64,000 nt of DNA from JAJPJE01 sp963848375. GTDB taxonomy: Bacteria; Acidobacteriota; Terriglobia; Terriglobales; Acidobacteriaceae. The first letter of the stretch is position 1, and every line of letters starts with the position of its first letter. The position numbers and the translations under genes were made by a program. Under the pieces are notes generated by a model. That model worked only from the letters and a program-made list of their open reading frames with translations, was not told the origin of the DNA and did not search any database. The stretch lies in assembly GCA_963848375.1 (NCBI GenBank), contig CAWKDK010000001.1:62001-126000 (forward strand). The letters run 5' to 3'. Of this stretch, positions 46,094-55,692 are shown in pieces.

Positions 46094-47164
46094 CCGGCCC
46101 CTCCTGCCGGAATTGTTTCCGACTCCAGCAGCTTCTGAGCGGCGCTAACGACTTCGTCGATGGAAACGCCCATTAGCCCTTCGTGCGTCTCCGCAGTGTG
46201 GGAGTAACTGGTCTTGCTCTCGGCACTGCGAAGCACTGTGCTGCGCGTTCCGTACGGACCATTTCTTGCCGGGTCGGTAGGACCGAAAAGCGCCACCACG
46301 GGAACTCCGAAATGTGCGGCCAGGTGCATGGGACCCGTATCTCCACCGACGAAGAGACGCGCGTGCTTCGTCACTCCGACCAACTCTTCGAGCGTGCAGG
46401 AAATTTTGCGCGCGGAACCGTTGCTCTGCTGCTCCACGGCTTGGGCCATCTCCTCTTCGCCCGGACCGTAGTTCACGATAGAAGGCAAACCTTGTTCACC
46501 CAACGCTCTGGCCACACTTGCATAACGTTCTGTGGGCCAGCACTTTGCACCCCAACCAGCTCCGGGATTGAGAATCGCGTAGCGGCCAAGTTTCAAAATC
46601 CCGCTACCTTCCAAGCGACGCAGAAACGCCTGCGCGGTTGAACTGACCGGAATCTCCGCGGAGCGGTATACGAGGTAAGGCTCACCGGTGATGGCAGCCG
46701 TGAGCTCCAAATTTTGCTCGATGATGTGCCGCCGAGTAGTCGCGACCTTTTCCGTATAGAACATCGTGGCTTGCGATTCGCGGGGCTTGGCAAATCCGAC
46801 TCTTCGCGGTGCGTGCGTCCACCAGGTAATCACGCCAGAACGAATTGCGCCCTGGACATCTACTGCAAGGTCGTACCCGGCTGCTTTGATCTGGCGTCGC
46901 GAATCGCGAATCTCGCGCCACGTGGAAGCCGCGAACGGGATGTTTGCGCCAGGTCTTGGTGCGCACAATGTGCACCATATCGACGCCCGCGGGGAGCAGG
47001 GGACGCCAGCGTTCCTCGATGACCCATCCGATGCTTGCCTCGGGAAATGCGGCGCGCAGCGTGGCAAATGCTGGGATCGCATGGATCACGTCGCCCATGG
47101 CGCTGATGCGCACCAGCAGGATCCGTTCAGGTTTCGATTCTGAATGCAGTTGCGGAGAAATCAC
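46090..47164 (-). CDS. ADP-heptose:LPS heptosyltransferase (one apparent frameshift)
   Basis: GT9-family glycosyltransferase adding heptose to the Kdo-lipid A core. N-terminus 'RILLVRISAMGDVIHAIPA' is typical; the C-terminal nucleotide-binding region has 'AILNPGAGWGAKCWP' and 'GGDTGPMHLAAHFGVP'. One extra A (TTT on the plus strand, 46943-46945) splits the gene; removing it joins 'VDMVHIVRTKTWR' to 'NIPFAASTWREIRDSR' and gives 357 residues. Heptosyltransferase I (WaaC-like) is most likely by position. Start overlaps the rfaE2 stop by four bases. Confidence 0.88.
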
Positions 47165-47676
47165 CGTGGATCGCTTTCCTTATTGATCCGCTGTCGTCGA
47201 AGGAACTCGCTTGCCGAATGATCCTTCGGATCGCCTACGATTGCTACTTGCCCGCCACAGGCTACTACTTCATCCCGCTCGGGGACGCTCTCAGCAGTGT
47301 AATCCGTTCCCTTCGCGTGGACGTCGGGGCGAACCTCACGGATTACCGCTCGCACATCCAACTCGGGAAAAACGAGAACGGCATCTACCGACTCGAGAGC
47401 CGCCAGCAATTCTGCCCGCTCGTCTTCCGGCATCGCCGGACGTCCTTCGCCCTTCAGCTTGCGAACGCTGGCATCGGCGTTCACAGCGACGATCAGCTTA
47501 TCGCCCAGCGCTTTCGCCGCGCTGAGATAGCGCACATGCCCGACGTGAAGGACATCGAAACATCCATTCGCCAGGACAATACGGTTCCCTGCGGATCGCC
47601 ATTCAGCAACGCGCCTGCGGAGTTCGTCACGCGAAACAATTTTGTGATTGGGCTCAGTCATCTTCCCGATCGACAT
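47161..47676 (-). CDS. rfaE2: D-glycero-beta-D-manno-heptose 1-phosphate adenylyltransferase
   Basis: Activates heptose 1-phosphate to ADP-heptose, the donor for the adjacent heptosyltransferase. Nucleotidyltransferase motif 'NGCFDVLHVGHVRYL' (HxGH) and 'KGTDYTAESVPE'. 171 residues: the C-terminal half of E. coli HldE as a separate gene, overlapping rfaE1 by 23 bases. The split arrangement is well known in other phyla. Confidence 0.93.
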   Translation of the reverse strand: MSIGKMTEPNHKIVSRDELRRRVAEWRSAGNRIVLANGCFDVLHVGHVRYLSAAKALGDKLIVAVNADASVRKLKGEGRPAMPEDERAELLAALESVDAVLVFPELDVRAVIREVRPDVHAKGTDYTAESVPERDEVVACGGQVAIVGDPKDHSASEFLRRQRINKESDPR

Positions 47677-48697
47677 CGTTCTCAGCGACGTTCTGAGCGT
47701 CTTTCTTAAGTGCCGCCAGCAACTCGTGTTGGGTGACGGTCGCGGTGCCTCGCTTCATCACCACGATGCCGCCCGCGTAGTTGGCCAGCAGTGCAGCTTC
47801 TTCGGTCGTGGCACCCGCAGCAAGCCCCGCCGTGAAAGTCGCGATCACGGTGTCGCCGGCGCCAGTCACGTCGACCACCTGGTCATCGCCGAAAATGGGG
47901 ATCCCTACGGGCTTGTGCTTGCGCTCGACCGCAAGCATGCCGTCGCGTCCACGGGTGATCACCAGGGACTGCAGCTTCATCCGCTTCATCAATTCGTTCG
48001 CGGCCCAGTGCAGCTTCTCTTCATCGTGCCCGATGCGCACATGCAGAGCCTCTTCTACCTCGGGCTCGTTCGGAGTGGCTGCCGTGATCCCGACGTATTC
48101 CAGCATGCGATAGCGCGAGTCGACGGTGATAGGGATGCCATTCGCCCTTCCGATCGACTGCAGAATCTCTGGAGTCGCCGCTCCGTATCCGTAGTCGGAG
48201 ACGAGCAACGCATCCGACGCACGCGCGTATTCTTTCGCGGCCAGCACTAATTCGCGCTCAGTCCAGCTGTCGAAGGCAGCTTCGGGCTCGCGATCCACGC
48301 GCACTACCTGTTGACGGCTGGTGTGCGTCATTCCCGCAAGGATGCGCGTCTTCGTGACCGTAGGAATGCCCTTCAGCTTTTGTATCCCGGTGATCGGAAT
48401 ATGTTTGTGCCGGAAGCACTGCAACAGCAGCTTGCCGGGCTCGTCCATTCCCACCACGCCAACGAGCAACACGTTAACGCCAAGATCCGCGAGATTACAG
48501 GCAGCGTTTCCGCCACCGCCCGGGACGACGGTCCGATCGCGATGCTTCAGGATTAGGACCGGAGCTTCACGGGAGACGCGGGAAATCTCCCCGAAGACGA
48601 ACTCGTCCGCCACCATGTCGCCGAGTACGGTGACGGTGACATTCGGGAAAGATTGAACGATCTTCTCCAAACGCTCGAAATTTCGCGCAGTCTTCAA
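47654..48697 (-). CDS. rfaE1: D-glycero-beta-D-manno-heptose-7-phosphate kinase
   Basis: PfkB-family sugar kinase that phosphorylates heptose 7-phosphate at C1. N-terminus 'VTVLGDMVADEFVFGEISRVSREAPVL', 'VPGGGGNAACNLADLGV', and the ATP/catalytic signature 'VVDVTGAGDTVIATFTAGL'. 347 residues. The N-terminal half of HldE as its own protein. Middle gene of waaA-lpxK-rfaE1-rfaE2-heptosyltransferase. Confidence 0.94.
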   Translation of the reverse strand: MKTARNFERLEKIVQSFPNVTVTVLGDMVADEFVFGEISRVSREAPVLILKHRDRTVVPGGGGNAACNLADLGVNVLLVGVVGMDEPGKLLLQCFRHKHIPITGIQKLKGIPTVTKTRILAGMTHTSRQQVVRVDREPEAAFDSWTERELVLAAKEYARASDALLVSDYGYGAATPEILQSIGRANGIPITVDSRYRMLEYVGITAATPNEPEVEEALHVRIGHDEEKLHWAANELMKRMKLQSLVITRGRDGMLAVERKHKPVGIPIFGDDQVVDVTGAGDTVIATFTAGLAAGATTEEAALLANYAGGIVVMKRGTATVTQHELLAALKKDAQNVAENDVDREDD

Positions 48698-48778
48698 ACT
48701 TGCTCTCGTAGGCCTGATTGCTGGTTCTATTCTGATTTTCTCATGCCCGCGTGTCCGGCATTGAGTACCAGCGAATGC

Positions 48779-49736
48779 CTACCCCACTTTAGCCGGGGGC
48801 GCACTGTTGTCTACTGCCTTCAGTAACAGCTGCAGCGCTCCATCGGAATCCAGCAACTCCATGGTGACTCGCGCCACTGCCACAGTGCCGAGTTCCGCAA
48901 TTCTCGTACCAAGGTTCAAGACATCTTTTTCAGTGGTGATAAATCCGTCTGCCATCGATGCGGATTTTGCCTGCAGCAGTCGCTTGATCTGTGCGTCTCC
49001 GTATTTCTGGTGATCGCGGAAGATGATCTCTGCGGCTGGTTGCACGCCCAGCTCCTGCAACTCCTCGAGGAAAAACTTCGGCCGCGCAATTCCACTGAAA
49101 ACGATCGGCCTGCTTGGCGCGTCTTTCAGATCAATACCCCTGACGTACTCGCCACAGAGGCTTGCCGCCAACGACGCTGTCGGGAATCGCAGTCTCTTCG
49201 CGAACGACGATCGCATCTGCACGGCTTAAGGAGGTCAACGGCTCGCGCAATCTCCCTAAAGGCAGCATGCGGTCGAGCATATCTTGCGCTGTGACGAGGA
49301 CGATGTCGAAGTTTCGCGCGAGTTCACGATGCTGGAAGCCATCGTCGAGCAGGTGCAGCTGTGGTCCAAACTGCTGCTCGGCGCGCAGTCCCGCTTCGTA
49401 CCGGGATTCGCCGACGACAACCGGAACGCCCAATCGACGTGCGATCAGGAGAGGTTCATCGCCAAACTCGGCTGCGGTTCCTGCGGGATCGACAATCGCT
49501 ACTCCCTGGGTCTGTCGGCGATATCCGCGACTGAGAACGTCGAACTTGATACCGCGCTGCTTGAGCAGCTCGCCCAGGCAGATGACGAACGGCGTTTTGC
49601 CCGACCCGCCCGTGCTGATATTTCCGATGCTGACTACGGGTCCGGCCAGCCGCTCTGCGCGCAACATTCCGGCATCGTAGAGCGCGTTGCGTCCGCGGAT
49701 AGCAGCGGTGTATAGCAATGTGGAGATCGCCGCCAT
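48779..49736 (-). CDS. lpxK: Tetraacyldisaccharide 4'-kinase (one apparent frameshift)
   Basis: Phosphorylates the lipid A disaccharide precursor at the inner membrane. The unusual P-loop 'GNISTGGSGKTPF' is intact, followed by 'VLSRGYRR', 'GDEPLLIARR', and 'LLDDGFQHRELAR'. The frame breaks at GGGG (CCCC on plus, 49137-49140); with three Gs it continues 'VRQGIDLKDAP...GIARPKFFLEEL' and 'FITTEKDVLNL' to 48779, giving 318 residues. The start overlaps the waaA stop (TGATG), so translation is probably coupled. Confidence 0.92.
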
Positions 49737-51058
49737 CAGCGCCTCCGTCCCTTCGCAGCCTTGTGGGCCGAGGGCTTCACGCCCATCATTCGCTCCAGCG
49801 CCGATGCGGTGCGCTCGGTCGCGCCGGTATTCGCCTGCGCGGTTTCCAGCGCGTGCTGCGCCATGAGGGCTCGCTTCTCATCCTGAAAGAGCAGGTGAAG
49901 AAATTCCTTACCGAGGTCCTCGGGCTCGACCACATCCACAGCGCCCGCATTTATGAAAAGTGACACGATCTCGCGGAAGTTCTCGGTGTGCGGACCGACC
50001 ACGATCGCCACGCCGTGCTGCGCAGGCTCCAGAATGTTGTGTCCGCCACGCGGCACCAGGCTTCCTCCCACGAATGCCAGCTGCGCAAGAGCATATACCG
50101 ATGCCAGCTCGCCGATGCTGTCGAGCAGGAACACGCCAGCGCCCAGCTTCTCGCCGCCGGGCTGCCATTTCGAGCGACGCCAATACTTCAGCCCCGAGCC
50201 CTCGAGTAGCTCTGCGACAACGCTCCAGCGCTCCGGATGGCGCGGCGCGAGGATCATCAGCGCCTGCGGAAATCTCGCCAGCACGCTCTTGAATGCCTCC
50301 AAGACCAGCGGCTCTTCGCCTTCCACGGTGCTGCCGCTGACAATCACTGGCCCAACCCCGCTGCGCGCGATCTCGGCCTTCAAGGTCTTCGAGAGCAGAG
50401 ACTCGGAGACAGGCTTCACGTCGAACTTCAGGTTCCCGCTGACTTGCACCTTGGCTGCCGGCGCGCCGATCTCAATCAGACGGCCGCGATCCACGTCGGA
50501 CTGCGCCAGAAACAGGTCCACGTTCCCCAGCACATTTTCCAGCAGAGACTTGAACCGCCGATAACGAGGGAAAGAGCGGTCCGAGACGCGCGAGTTCACC
50601 ACCGCGACGCGTGCCCCACTTGCCTTTGCCATGCGCAGGAAGTTCGGCCAGAACTCGGTCTCGGCGACAATCACCAGCCTTGGCCTCAGGACGCGCAGAT
50701 AGGGACGGATCGCAAAGCCCAGGTCCATGGGGAAGTAGAAAACGTTCTTCTCGCCAAACCTGTCGCGCGCCAGTTTCTGCCCGGTCGCCGTGGTGGTGGA
50801 GATCACAATCCGGTGGCGCGAAAAGCTCTCTCGAAGCCGCTCGATGAGGCCACTGACGGCGAGCACCTCACCTACCGAAACCGCATGGACCCAGATCACC
50901 AGCGCCCCTGACTGCGACCGCTTCAGTCGATCTGGTACGCGCCCGAAGCGCTCGGCCAGCCCACTGCGGTACTTATGGCTGCGTGCCATCTGGAAAAGCC
51001 ACCACGGCAGCGCGACTACGAGCGCCAGTCCGAGCAATAGGCTGTAGGCGAAATACAT
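49736..51058 (-). CDS. waaA: 3-deoxy-D-manno-octulosonic acid (Kdo) transferase
   Basis: Adds Kdo from CMP-Kdo to lipid IVA. N-terminal membrane anchor ('AYSLLLGLALVVALPWWLF'), 'WVHAVSVGEV', 'ETEFWPNFL', 'GNLKFD', 'PRHPER' and 'FVGGSLVPRGGHNILEP' are all WaaA hallmarks. 440 residues from ATG 51058; longer in-frame starts to 51217 would overlap the divergent sigma-factor gene. Basic tail (SAHKAAKGRRR). First gene of the minus-strand LPS run. Confidence 0.94.
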   Translation of the reverse strand: MYFAYSLLLGLALVVALPWWLFQMARSHKYRSGLAERFGRVPDRLKRSQSGALVIWVHAVSVGEVLAVSGLIERLRESFSRHRIVISTTTATGQKLARDRFGEKNVFYFPMDLGFAIRPYLRVLRPRLVIVAETEFWPNFLRMAKASGARVAVVNSRVSDRSFPRYRRFKSLLENVLGNVDLFLAQSDVDRGRLIEIGAPAAKVQVSGNLKFDVKPVSESLLSKTLKAEIARSGVGPVIVSGSTVEGEEPLVLEAFKSVLARFPQALMILAPRHPERWSVVAELLEGSGLKYWRRSKWQPGGEKLGAGVFLLDSIGELASVYALAQLAFVGGSLVPRGGHNILEPAQHGVAIVVGPHTENFREIVSLFINAGAVDVVEPEDLGKEFLHLLFQDEKRALMAQHALETAQANTGATERTASALERMMGVKPSAHKAAKGRRR

Positions 51059-51207
51059 GCGAATCCGACATTGTATGCGCCCTGTCGTCGCGAACGGCAA
51101 AGAAGGTGCGAAAGGCGCTTTCTTCCTGCTGGTCTGACCGTCATACTTTCTGCCTCCTCCGCCTGATTGTTTCCGTATATAGCTGGTGAGGCCACGGGAA
51201 GCCGCAC

Positions 51208-51744
51208 ATGAGTTCAACCTCTCTCGGGCAGGTCGCGGAAGTCGAGCTCATCCCCGATTTCCCCACGCTTTTGCGACAGCACCAGCGCATGGTGTTCAGC
51301 ATTGCGTTGCATCTGGTGCGTGATCGGATGGCCGCCGAAGAGATTGCACAGGACGTGTTCCTGAAGCTGCACCAGAACCTTTTTTCGATGAAATCCGCTG
51401 CCCATATCGAGTTCTGGCTTCGACGGGTGACGGTACATCGCGCGATTGATTACGGACGCAAGCATCGCAACGATCCGGATGTTGCGCTCGACGAACTGCA
51501 AATCCCGGCGATCGAGGTACAAAACAGTGATCCGTTTATCGCGCGGCGGTTACAGGTACTGGTTGCGTCGTTGCCGGAAAAAGCGCGAGCCGTGGTCGTA
51601 CTGCGGTACCAGGAAGATTTAATGCCGGAAGAAATTGCCAAGCTGCTGGAGATGCCGGTGGGAACGGTTAAGAGTCACCTGCAGCGATCGCTCGCCATGT
51701 TGCGCGAAAAACTTGGCCGAACTTTGGGAGAAGCCGCCCTATGA
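51208..51744 (+). CDS. ECF RNA polymerase sigma factor (RpoE-like)
   Basis: 178 residues with sigma region 2 ('LLRQHQRMVFSIALHLVRDRMAAEEIAQDVFLKL', split by the usual turn) and region 4 ('LPEKARAVVVLRYQEDLMPEEIAKLLEMPVGTVKSHLQR'-type helix-turn-helix). The stop overlaps the anti-sigma-like start as ATGA, and two more ATGA junctions follow, forming a tightly coupled four-gene operon. Divergent from waaA across 149 bases. Probably responds to an envelope signal through the membrane protein encoded next. Confidence 0.92.
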   Translation: MSSTSLGQVAEVELIPDFPTLLRQHQRMVFSIALHLVRDRMAAEEIAQDVFLKLHQNLFSMKSAAHIEFWLRRVTVHRAIDYGRKHRNDPDVALDELQIPAIEVQNSDPFIARRLQVLVASLPEKARAVVVLRYQEDLMPEEIAKLLEMPVGTVKSHLQRSLAMLREKLGRTLGEAAL

Positions 51745-52131
51745 CTCGTCTTGAAGATCAATTGCGCGCCGCACTTCAGCATGAAGAGCCACCTGCCGGA
51801 TTTGCCGATCGCGTTCTCGGCCTCGCCGCCGAGCGAGATGAACGGCGCGAACGAAGCTTGTGGTTCCAGATTCAGAAGCATGTTTGCAGTTCATCGTCTG
51901 AGCTGGGCCGCCGCCGTGGTCGTGATCGTAGTTGTCGCCAGTGGCGTCGGTTTACGAATTCAGGAGGATCGCCGCGTCGAAGGTGAAGCGGCCAAGCGGC
52001 AGGTGATGCTGGCATTGCGTATTACCGGCGAAAAATGGCAAGTCGCAGCCAAAGAGATCAGCGGCAAAACAGATACCCAGAGCGACCAGTCTCATCGCGA
52101 CACTCACCCGGACACGGAGAACCAGGAATGA
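51741..52131 (+). CDS. Putative anti-sigma factor, single-pass membrane protein (one apparent frameshift)
   Basis: Starts 'MTRLEDQLRAALQHEEPPAGFADRVL', a short cytoplasmic helical part, then a single membrane helix ('LSWAAAVVVIVVVASGVGL') and a charged periplasmic tail. Position, topology and ATGA overlap with the sigma gene suggest it holds the sigma factor at the membrane; no zinc-binding HxxxCxxC is seen. One extra base in TT (51871-51872) splits it; correction gives 129 residues ending in ATGA with the next gene. Confidence 0.75.
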
Positions 52132-52682
52132 AGCGACTACTTTTACTTTTGATTTCACTCATGCTGCCGGCGATTGTCCCGGCTCAGGAGATTCGCCTGC
52201 CGGCGAATCTCGAAAAGCTCTCGGCAAAGGCAGTGGAAGTTGTCGAAGTCAACCTCGACCAGCGCATGTTGCAGTTGGCGGCGCGCTTCATGGATCCGAA
52301 AGATCCAGACGAGCAGCAGGCCAAGAAGATCATCGCCAACCTGAAGAGTGTCTACGTGCGCAGCTTCGAGTTCGACAAGGCTGGGCAGTACTCCGAGGCG
52401 GATGTGGCCGAGATTCGCGCGCAATTGCAATCGCCTGCTTGGAATCGCATCGTTGGAGTACGAAGCAAGCGCGAGCACGAGAATGCCGAGGTCTATATCA
52501 AATCGGATGGAAACCAGATTACTTCTCTCGTAATTGTTGCCGCCGACCCCAACGAACTCACGTTCGTCAGCATCGACGGACCGATCAAGCCTGAGGACCT
52601 CGCTGACCTTGGCGGACAGTTTCATATCCCCGAAGTCGAGATGGAGCACAAGACAAAGTCCGAGAAGGGAGCGGGAAAATGA
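52128..52682 (+). CDS. DUF4252 exported protein
   Basis: Signal peptide (MKRLLLLLISLMLPAIVPA) and a DUF4252-type domain: 'LSAKAVEVVEVNLDQRMLQLA', 'LKSVYVRSFEFDKAGQYSEAD', 'NQITSLVIVAADPNELTFVSIDG'. 184 residues. Third gene of the sigma operon; starts and ends with ATGA overlaps. Similar proteins recur beside ECF sigma genes in Acidobacteriota and Bacteroidota; the function is unknown. Confidence 0.8.
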   Translation: MKRLLLLLISLMLPAIVPAQEIRLPANLEKLSAKAVEVVEVNLDQRMLQLAARFMDPKDPDEQQAKKIIANLKSVYVRSFEFDKAGQYSEADVAEIRAQLQSPAWNRIVGVRSKREHENAEVYIKSDGNQITSLVIVAADPNELTFVSIDGPIKPEDLADLGGQFHIPEVEMEHKTKSEKGAGK

Positions 52683-53158
52683 AACGGCTTCTGATCCTGA
52701 CCACGCTCTTATTGACGAGCGCCGCCTTCGCGTCTGACGACTTCAATGCCGTGGTAAAAGCCGTTGAGCACACTTATGGGCTTCACCACGTGCACATCCC
52801 GATGATGGGCATAGCGCTGAAGTTTTCGCCGGACCACGAGGCGCGGAGCATGAAGCTCGCGATCTTCGAAGCGGCGCCTGAACACCGCGACTTGTCGAAT
52901 CTGCAGCAGGTGATTGCGAGCAGTCTCAGCTCCGAGTGGTCGCCGTTCGTTCGCGTGTGGTCGCGCCGCGATCAGGAGTCGGTTGTGATCTATGCCAAGC
53001 CATCGGCGAGCGGGATGCGTCTGCTGATCACATGCCTGGAATCGGACGAAAGCGTCATCATGTCGGTGGACGTCAGCGAGAAATCGTTGCGTGAGTGGAT
53101 CGAAGAACCTGAGAGTATGGCGCATCGTACTCGGCACGATGCGGATGATGAGAACTGA
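52679..53158 (+). CDS. Exported hypothetical protein of the sigma-factor operon
   Basis: Signal peptide (MKRLLILTTLLLTSAAFA) and a soluble domain of about 140 residues ('VWSRRDQESVVIYAKPSASGMRLLITCLESDES') that resembles the DUF4252 neighbour in its strand pattern ('RVWSRRDQESVVIY' beside 'GVRSKREHENAEVYI'), so the two may be distant paralogues. Starts within the preceding stop (ATGA). Last gene before a GTTTC-type repeat and a convergent gene. Confidence 0.72.
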   Translation: MKRLLILTTLLLTSAAFASDDFNAVVKAVEHTYGLHHVHIPMMGIALKFSPDHEARSMKLAIFEAAPEHRDLSNLQQVIASSLSSEWSPFVRVWSRRDQESVVIYAKPSASGMRLLITCLESDESVIMSVDVSEKSLREWIEEPESMAHRTRHDADDEN

Positions 53159-53163
53159 GACGC

Positions 53164-53181
53164 CGTTTCACGTTTCGCGAA
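53164..53181. repeat. GTTTCACGTTTCGCG repeat
   Basis: 'cgtttcacgtttcgcgaa' immediately after the sigma operon. A short member of the GTTTC family seen at 2372-2476, 27511-27540 and 57578-57610. Confidence 0.5.
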
Positions 53182-53226
53182 AAGCAGAACCGCTGCCCCG
53201 CGTGAGTTGTGGTTACACGAGCAGTC

Positions 53227-54105
53227 TCAGCCTAGCTCTGCGCGCAGGGCCGCGTAGAGGTCGGGAAACTGAAAACGAAAACCCATCTCTTCCAAGCGCT
53301 TGGGCTGAACCTTTTGGCTGGCGAGCAGCGTTTCTACTCCCATCTCTCCGAAGAAAAATTTCACCGCTCCCTCGGGCAGAGGAAACAGGGCGGGACGACG
53401 CAAGACTTTCGCCATGGCTTTCGTGAAGTCGAGGTTGGTGACCGGATTGGGGCTGACGAGATTGACTGGCCCGCTCACGCTGGGATGGCTGATAAGGTTC
53501 TGAATCGCGCTGACCACGTCCCGCAGCGAGATCCAGCTCCACCATTGGCGGCCATTACCAAGCACGCCACCTAGTCCGAGACGAAATGCCGGATGCATCT
53601 TCGGCAACGCACCGCCGTGCTTGGCTAGCACGACCCCTATCCTGGCGTGCACCACCCGTACGCCTGCCTTTGTGGCCGGCATGGTCGCAGCTTCCCATTG
53701 ACGCGCCACTTCCGCCAGAAATCCCGTGCCAGAAGTGCTCGTTTCGTCGAGCAATTCGTCTCCACGCGAACCGTAGTAGCCGATTCCCGACGCCGATACC
53801 AGCACTCGCGGCGGTGTCTTCATTCTGGCGAGGGCCATCGCGACGGTTTCGGTTCCTCGCGCGCGGCTGTTCAGGATGCGGCTCTTCCTGTTTTCGTTCC
53901 ACCGTCCGCTGACCGTCTCCCCGGCCAGATGCACTACGGCGTCTATGCCTTCCAGCGCTCCGGGATCGAGCTGGCCACTCGGGTTCCAGACCACGTCGGC
54001 GGGCGGCTTCCGACCAATACGAACTACCTGATCGCCCGATCGCTGCAGCGCGTCGGCCAGGGCGCTCCCGATCAGCCCACTTGCACCTGTAATTGCAATC
54101 CTCAT
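53227..54105 (-). CDS. TIGR01777/YfcH-type NAD(P)-dependent epimerase-like protein
   Basis: Extended short-chain dehydrogenase fold. Rossmann motif 'ITGASGLIGSALADAL' at the N-terminus, 'DAVVHLAGETVSGRWNENRK', 'LVSASGIGYYGSRGDELL' with the YxxxK-type region altered, and the C-terminal DUF1731-like 'ALFPLPEGAVKFFFGEMG'. 292 residues from ATG 54105. Homologues are widespread and linked to division inhibition (SulA-like) or unknown reactions. Single minus-strand gene between plus-strand operons. Confidence 0.88.
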   Translation of the reverse strand: MRIAITGASGLIGSALADALQRSGDQVVRIGRKPPADVVWNPSGQLDPGALEGIDAVVHLAGETVSGRWNENRKSRILNSRARGTETVAMALARMKTPPRVLVSASGIGYYGSRGDELLDETSTSGTGFLAEVARQWEAATMPATKAGVRVVHARIGVVLAKHGGALPKMHPAFRLGLGGVLGNGRQWWSWISLRDVVSAIQNLISHPSVSGPVNLVSPNPVTNLDFTKAMAKVLRRPALFPLPEGAVKFFFGEMGVETLLASQKVQPKRLEEMGFRFQFPDLYAALRAELG

Positions 54106-54223
54106 TCTGGCAATGATCTTACCTGTTCGGCACGAAAGACCCCGCACCCCTGCCCGGTCAGCAGTATTGTCCTTCTCGATTCGTCTTCTTGTCAGCGGCG
54201 TTTCCGGGCGTAAAGTAACTGGT

Positions 54224-54844
54224 ATGCGTAGTTGCCGTTTGCCGTTCTGTTTCCTGCTATTCTCCGTGATCGCCTTGGCGCAGCAGTCTGCGCCTGCACC
54301 TTCAGCACCAGCAAAACCGTCCACGTCAGATCTGCAGTCGATGATCGACGTTCAGTTTGGCACCGGCTTCAAGATAGATACGAACTTCACGCCACAGACC
54401 GGCGATTTCGACGGCGACGGCGAACAGGACATCGCTGTTGTCGCAACGGGTGGCAAGCCTCTAGGCGGAGAATCGGGATACGGTTATTCGGTGCAGGATC
54501 CCTACAACGGCTACTTCGGCTGGGGTAACCCGAAAATCACGTCGCAATTCGGCTCCGTCGATGGTGGCCCGGCGCGCCGCATCCTGGTCATCCACTCGTG
54601 GCAGAAACCCACGCCGAAAGCGAAATACGTGCTCATCAACATCCCTTTCGAAAAGTGGGATACGACCAAAAAAATGCTGAAGAAGCGTCTGATCTCCATC
54701 CTGGAAGTTCAGGAATCGACAGGGATGGGCGCGATTCTGCTTTTTGACGGGAAGAAATATCGCTGGGAGCCGGGCGACGCCGATATCAGCAGACTCTCTG
54801 CTCCGGGCAATTTTGGAACAATTTTGACAAATCTTCACGTCTAG
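54224..54844 (+). CDS. Exported hypothetical protein with a calcium-type DxDGDG motif
   Basis: Signal peptide (RLPFCFLLFSVIALAQ), a short Pro/Ala linker, then 'TGDFDGDGEQDIAVVATGG', a calcium-binding loop of the FG-GAP or dockerin style, and a mixed alpha-beta domain ('PARRILVIHSW', 'GAILLFDGKKYRWEPGDAD'). About 206 residues. ATG 54224 chosen from the signal peptide. Only one calcium loop is present, so it is not a full beta-propeller. Function unknown. The next gene starts 25 bases downstream. Confidence 0.72.
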   Translation: MRSCRLPFCFLLFSVIALAQQSAPAPSAPAKPSTSDLQSMIDVQFGTGFKIDTNFTPQTGDFDGDGEQDIAVVATGGKPLGGESGYGYSVQDPYNGYFGWGNPKITSQFGSVDGGPARRILVIHSWQKPTPKAKYVLINIPFEKWDTTKKMLKKRLISILEVQESTGMGAILLFDGKKYRWEPGDADISRLSAPGNFGTILTNLHV

Positions 54845-54869
54845 CCCCCGACTGCCCCATAATTAACCC

Positions 54870-55526
54870 ATGCGCAACCTCTCGCGTGCCCATGGACTCG
54901 CTGTTGGTTTCGTTTTTCTCGCCGCCCTCATCTGTTTCGCCTCTAAACAATTCGTAATGCCATCGGTCCGCGATGCGCAGACGTACCCTGCGCATGACAT
55001 CCATAATGATGAGAAAGTCACGATCGCTGCCGATCCCTACGACACAAACGAGAAGAGCGCGATCTTTACGCAGAAGTATGCGGAGTCCGGATACCTTCCC
55101 GTCTTCCTGGTGGTAACTAACAACGGGGACGAGCCGGTCTCTGTACAAAGCCTGCGGGTGGAACTGGTAACCGGCAACCGCACCAAGATTTTGCCTGCAA
55201 GCATGGATGACCTCTATCGCCGCTTTTCGAAGGTCAAGCGACGTGGCGATGAGCCCAGGACCAATCCGTTGCCCTATCCATTTCCGAAGAAGGGTCCTCA
55301 GGCGGGGACGGATCGGCACGCAAGCGACGAGTTCCATGCCGCCATGTTCCAGGCCCAGGCGGTCGAGCCGCACTCGAGCCAGGCAGGATTTTTCTTCTTT
55401 GACGTCGGCGACATTTCGCAGCCTCTCTCCGGAACACACCTGTATGTGAACGATGTTCGCGACAATAACGGCCAGGAGTTGATGTACTTCGATATCCCCA
55501 TGGAAAAGTACGTGGCGGCGAAGTAG
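54870..55526 (+). CDS. Exported or membrane-anchored hypothetical protein
   Basis: N-terminal hydrophobic segment ('AVGFVFLAALICFA') with no clear lipobox, then a beta-sandwich-like domain ('GYLPVFLVVTNNGDEPVSVQSLRVELVTGN') resembling domains that report on protein surface modification, ending 'QELMYFDIPMEKYVAAK'. 218 residues. Not assigned to a family. Probably cotranscribed with the preceding exported protein. Confidence 0.7.
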   Translation: MRNLSRAHGLAVGFVFLAALICFASKQFVMPSVRDAQTYPAHDIHNDEKVTIAADPYDTNEKSAIFTQKYAESGYLPVFLVVTNNGDEPVSVQSLRVELVTGNRTKILPASMDDLYRRFSKVKRRGDEPRTNPLPYPFPKKGPQAGTDRHASDEFHAAMFQAQAVEPHSSQAGFFFFDVGDISQPLSGTHLYVNDVRDNNGQELMYFDIPMEKYVAAK

Positions 55527-55692
55527 CTGCGTGGAGCAGCCGACTGGCTGCCATTCAGCTACGAATTCTCGGCCGCTGGCGCTTTTCTCGTTCCTGCGAC
55601 TACAATGTCCCCGGCAGCATCTTATTGCTGAGCCCCAGTCACTGGGGCGGTCAGGCGGTATCCGCCGAGCGCGGAACTGCACTGGAGGCCAT

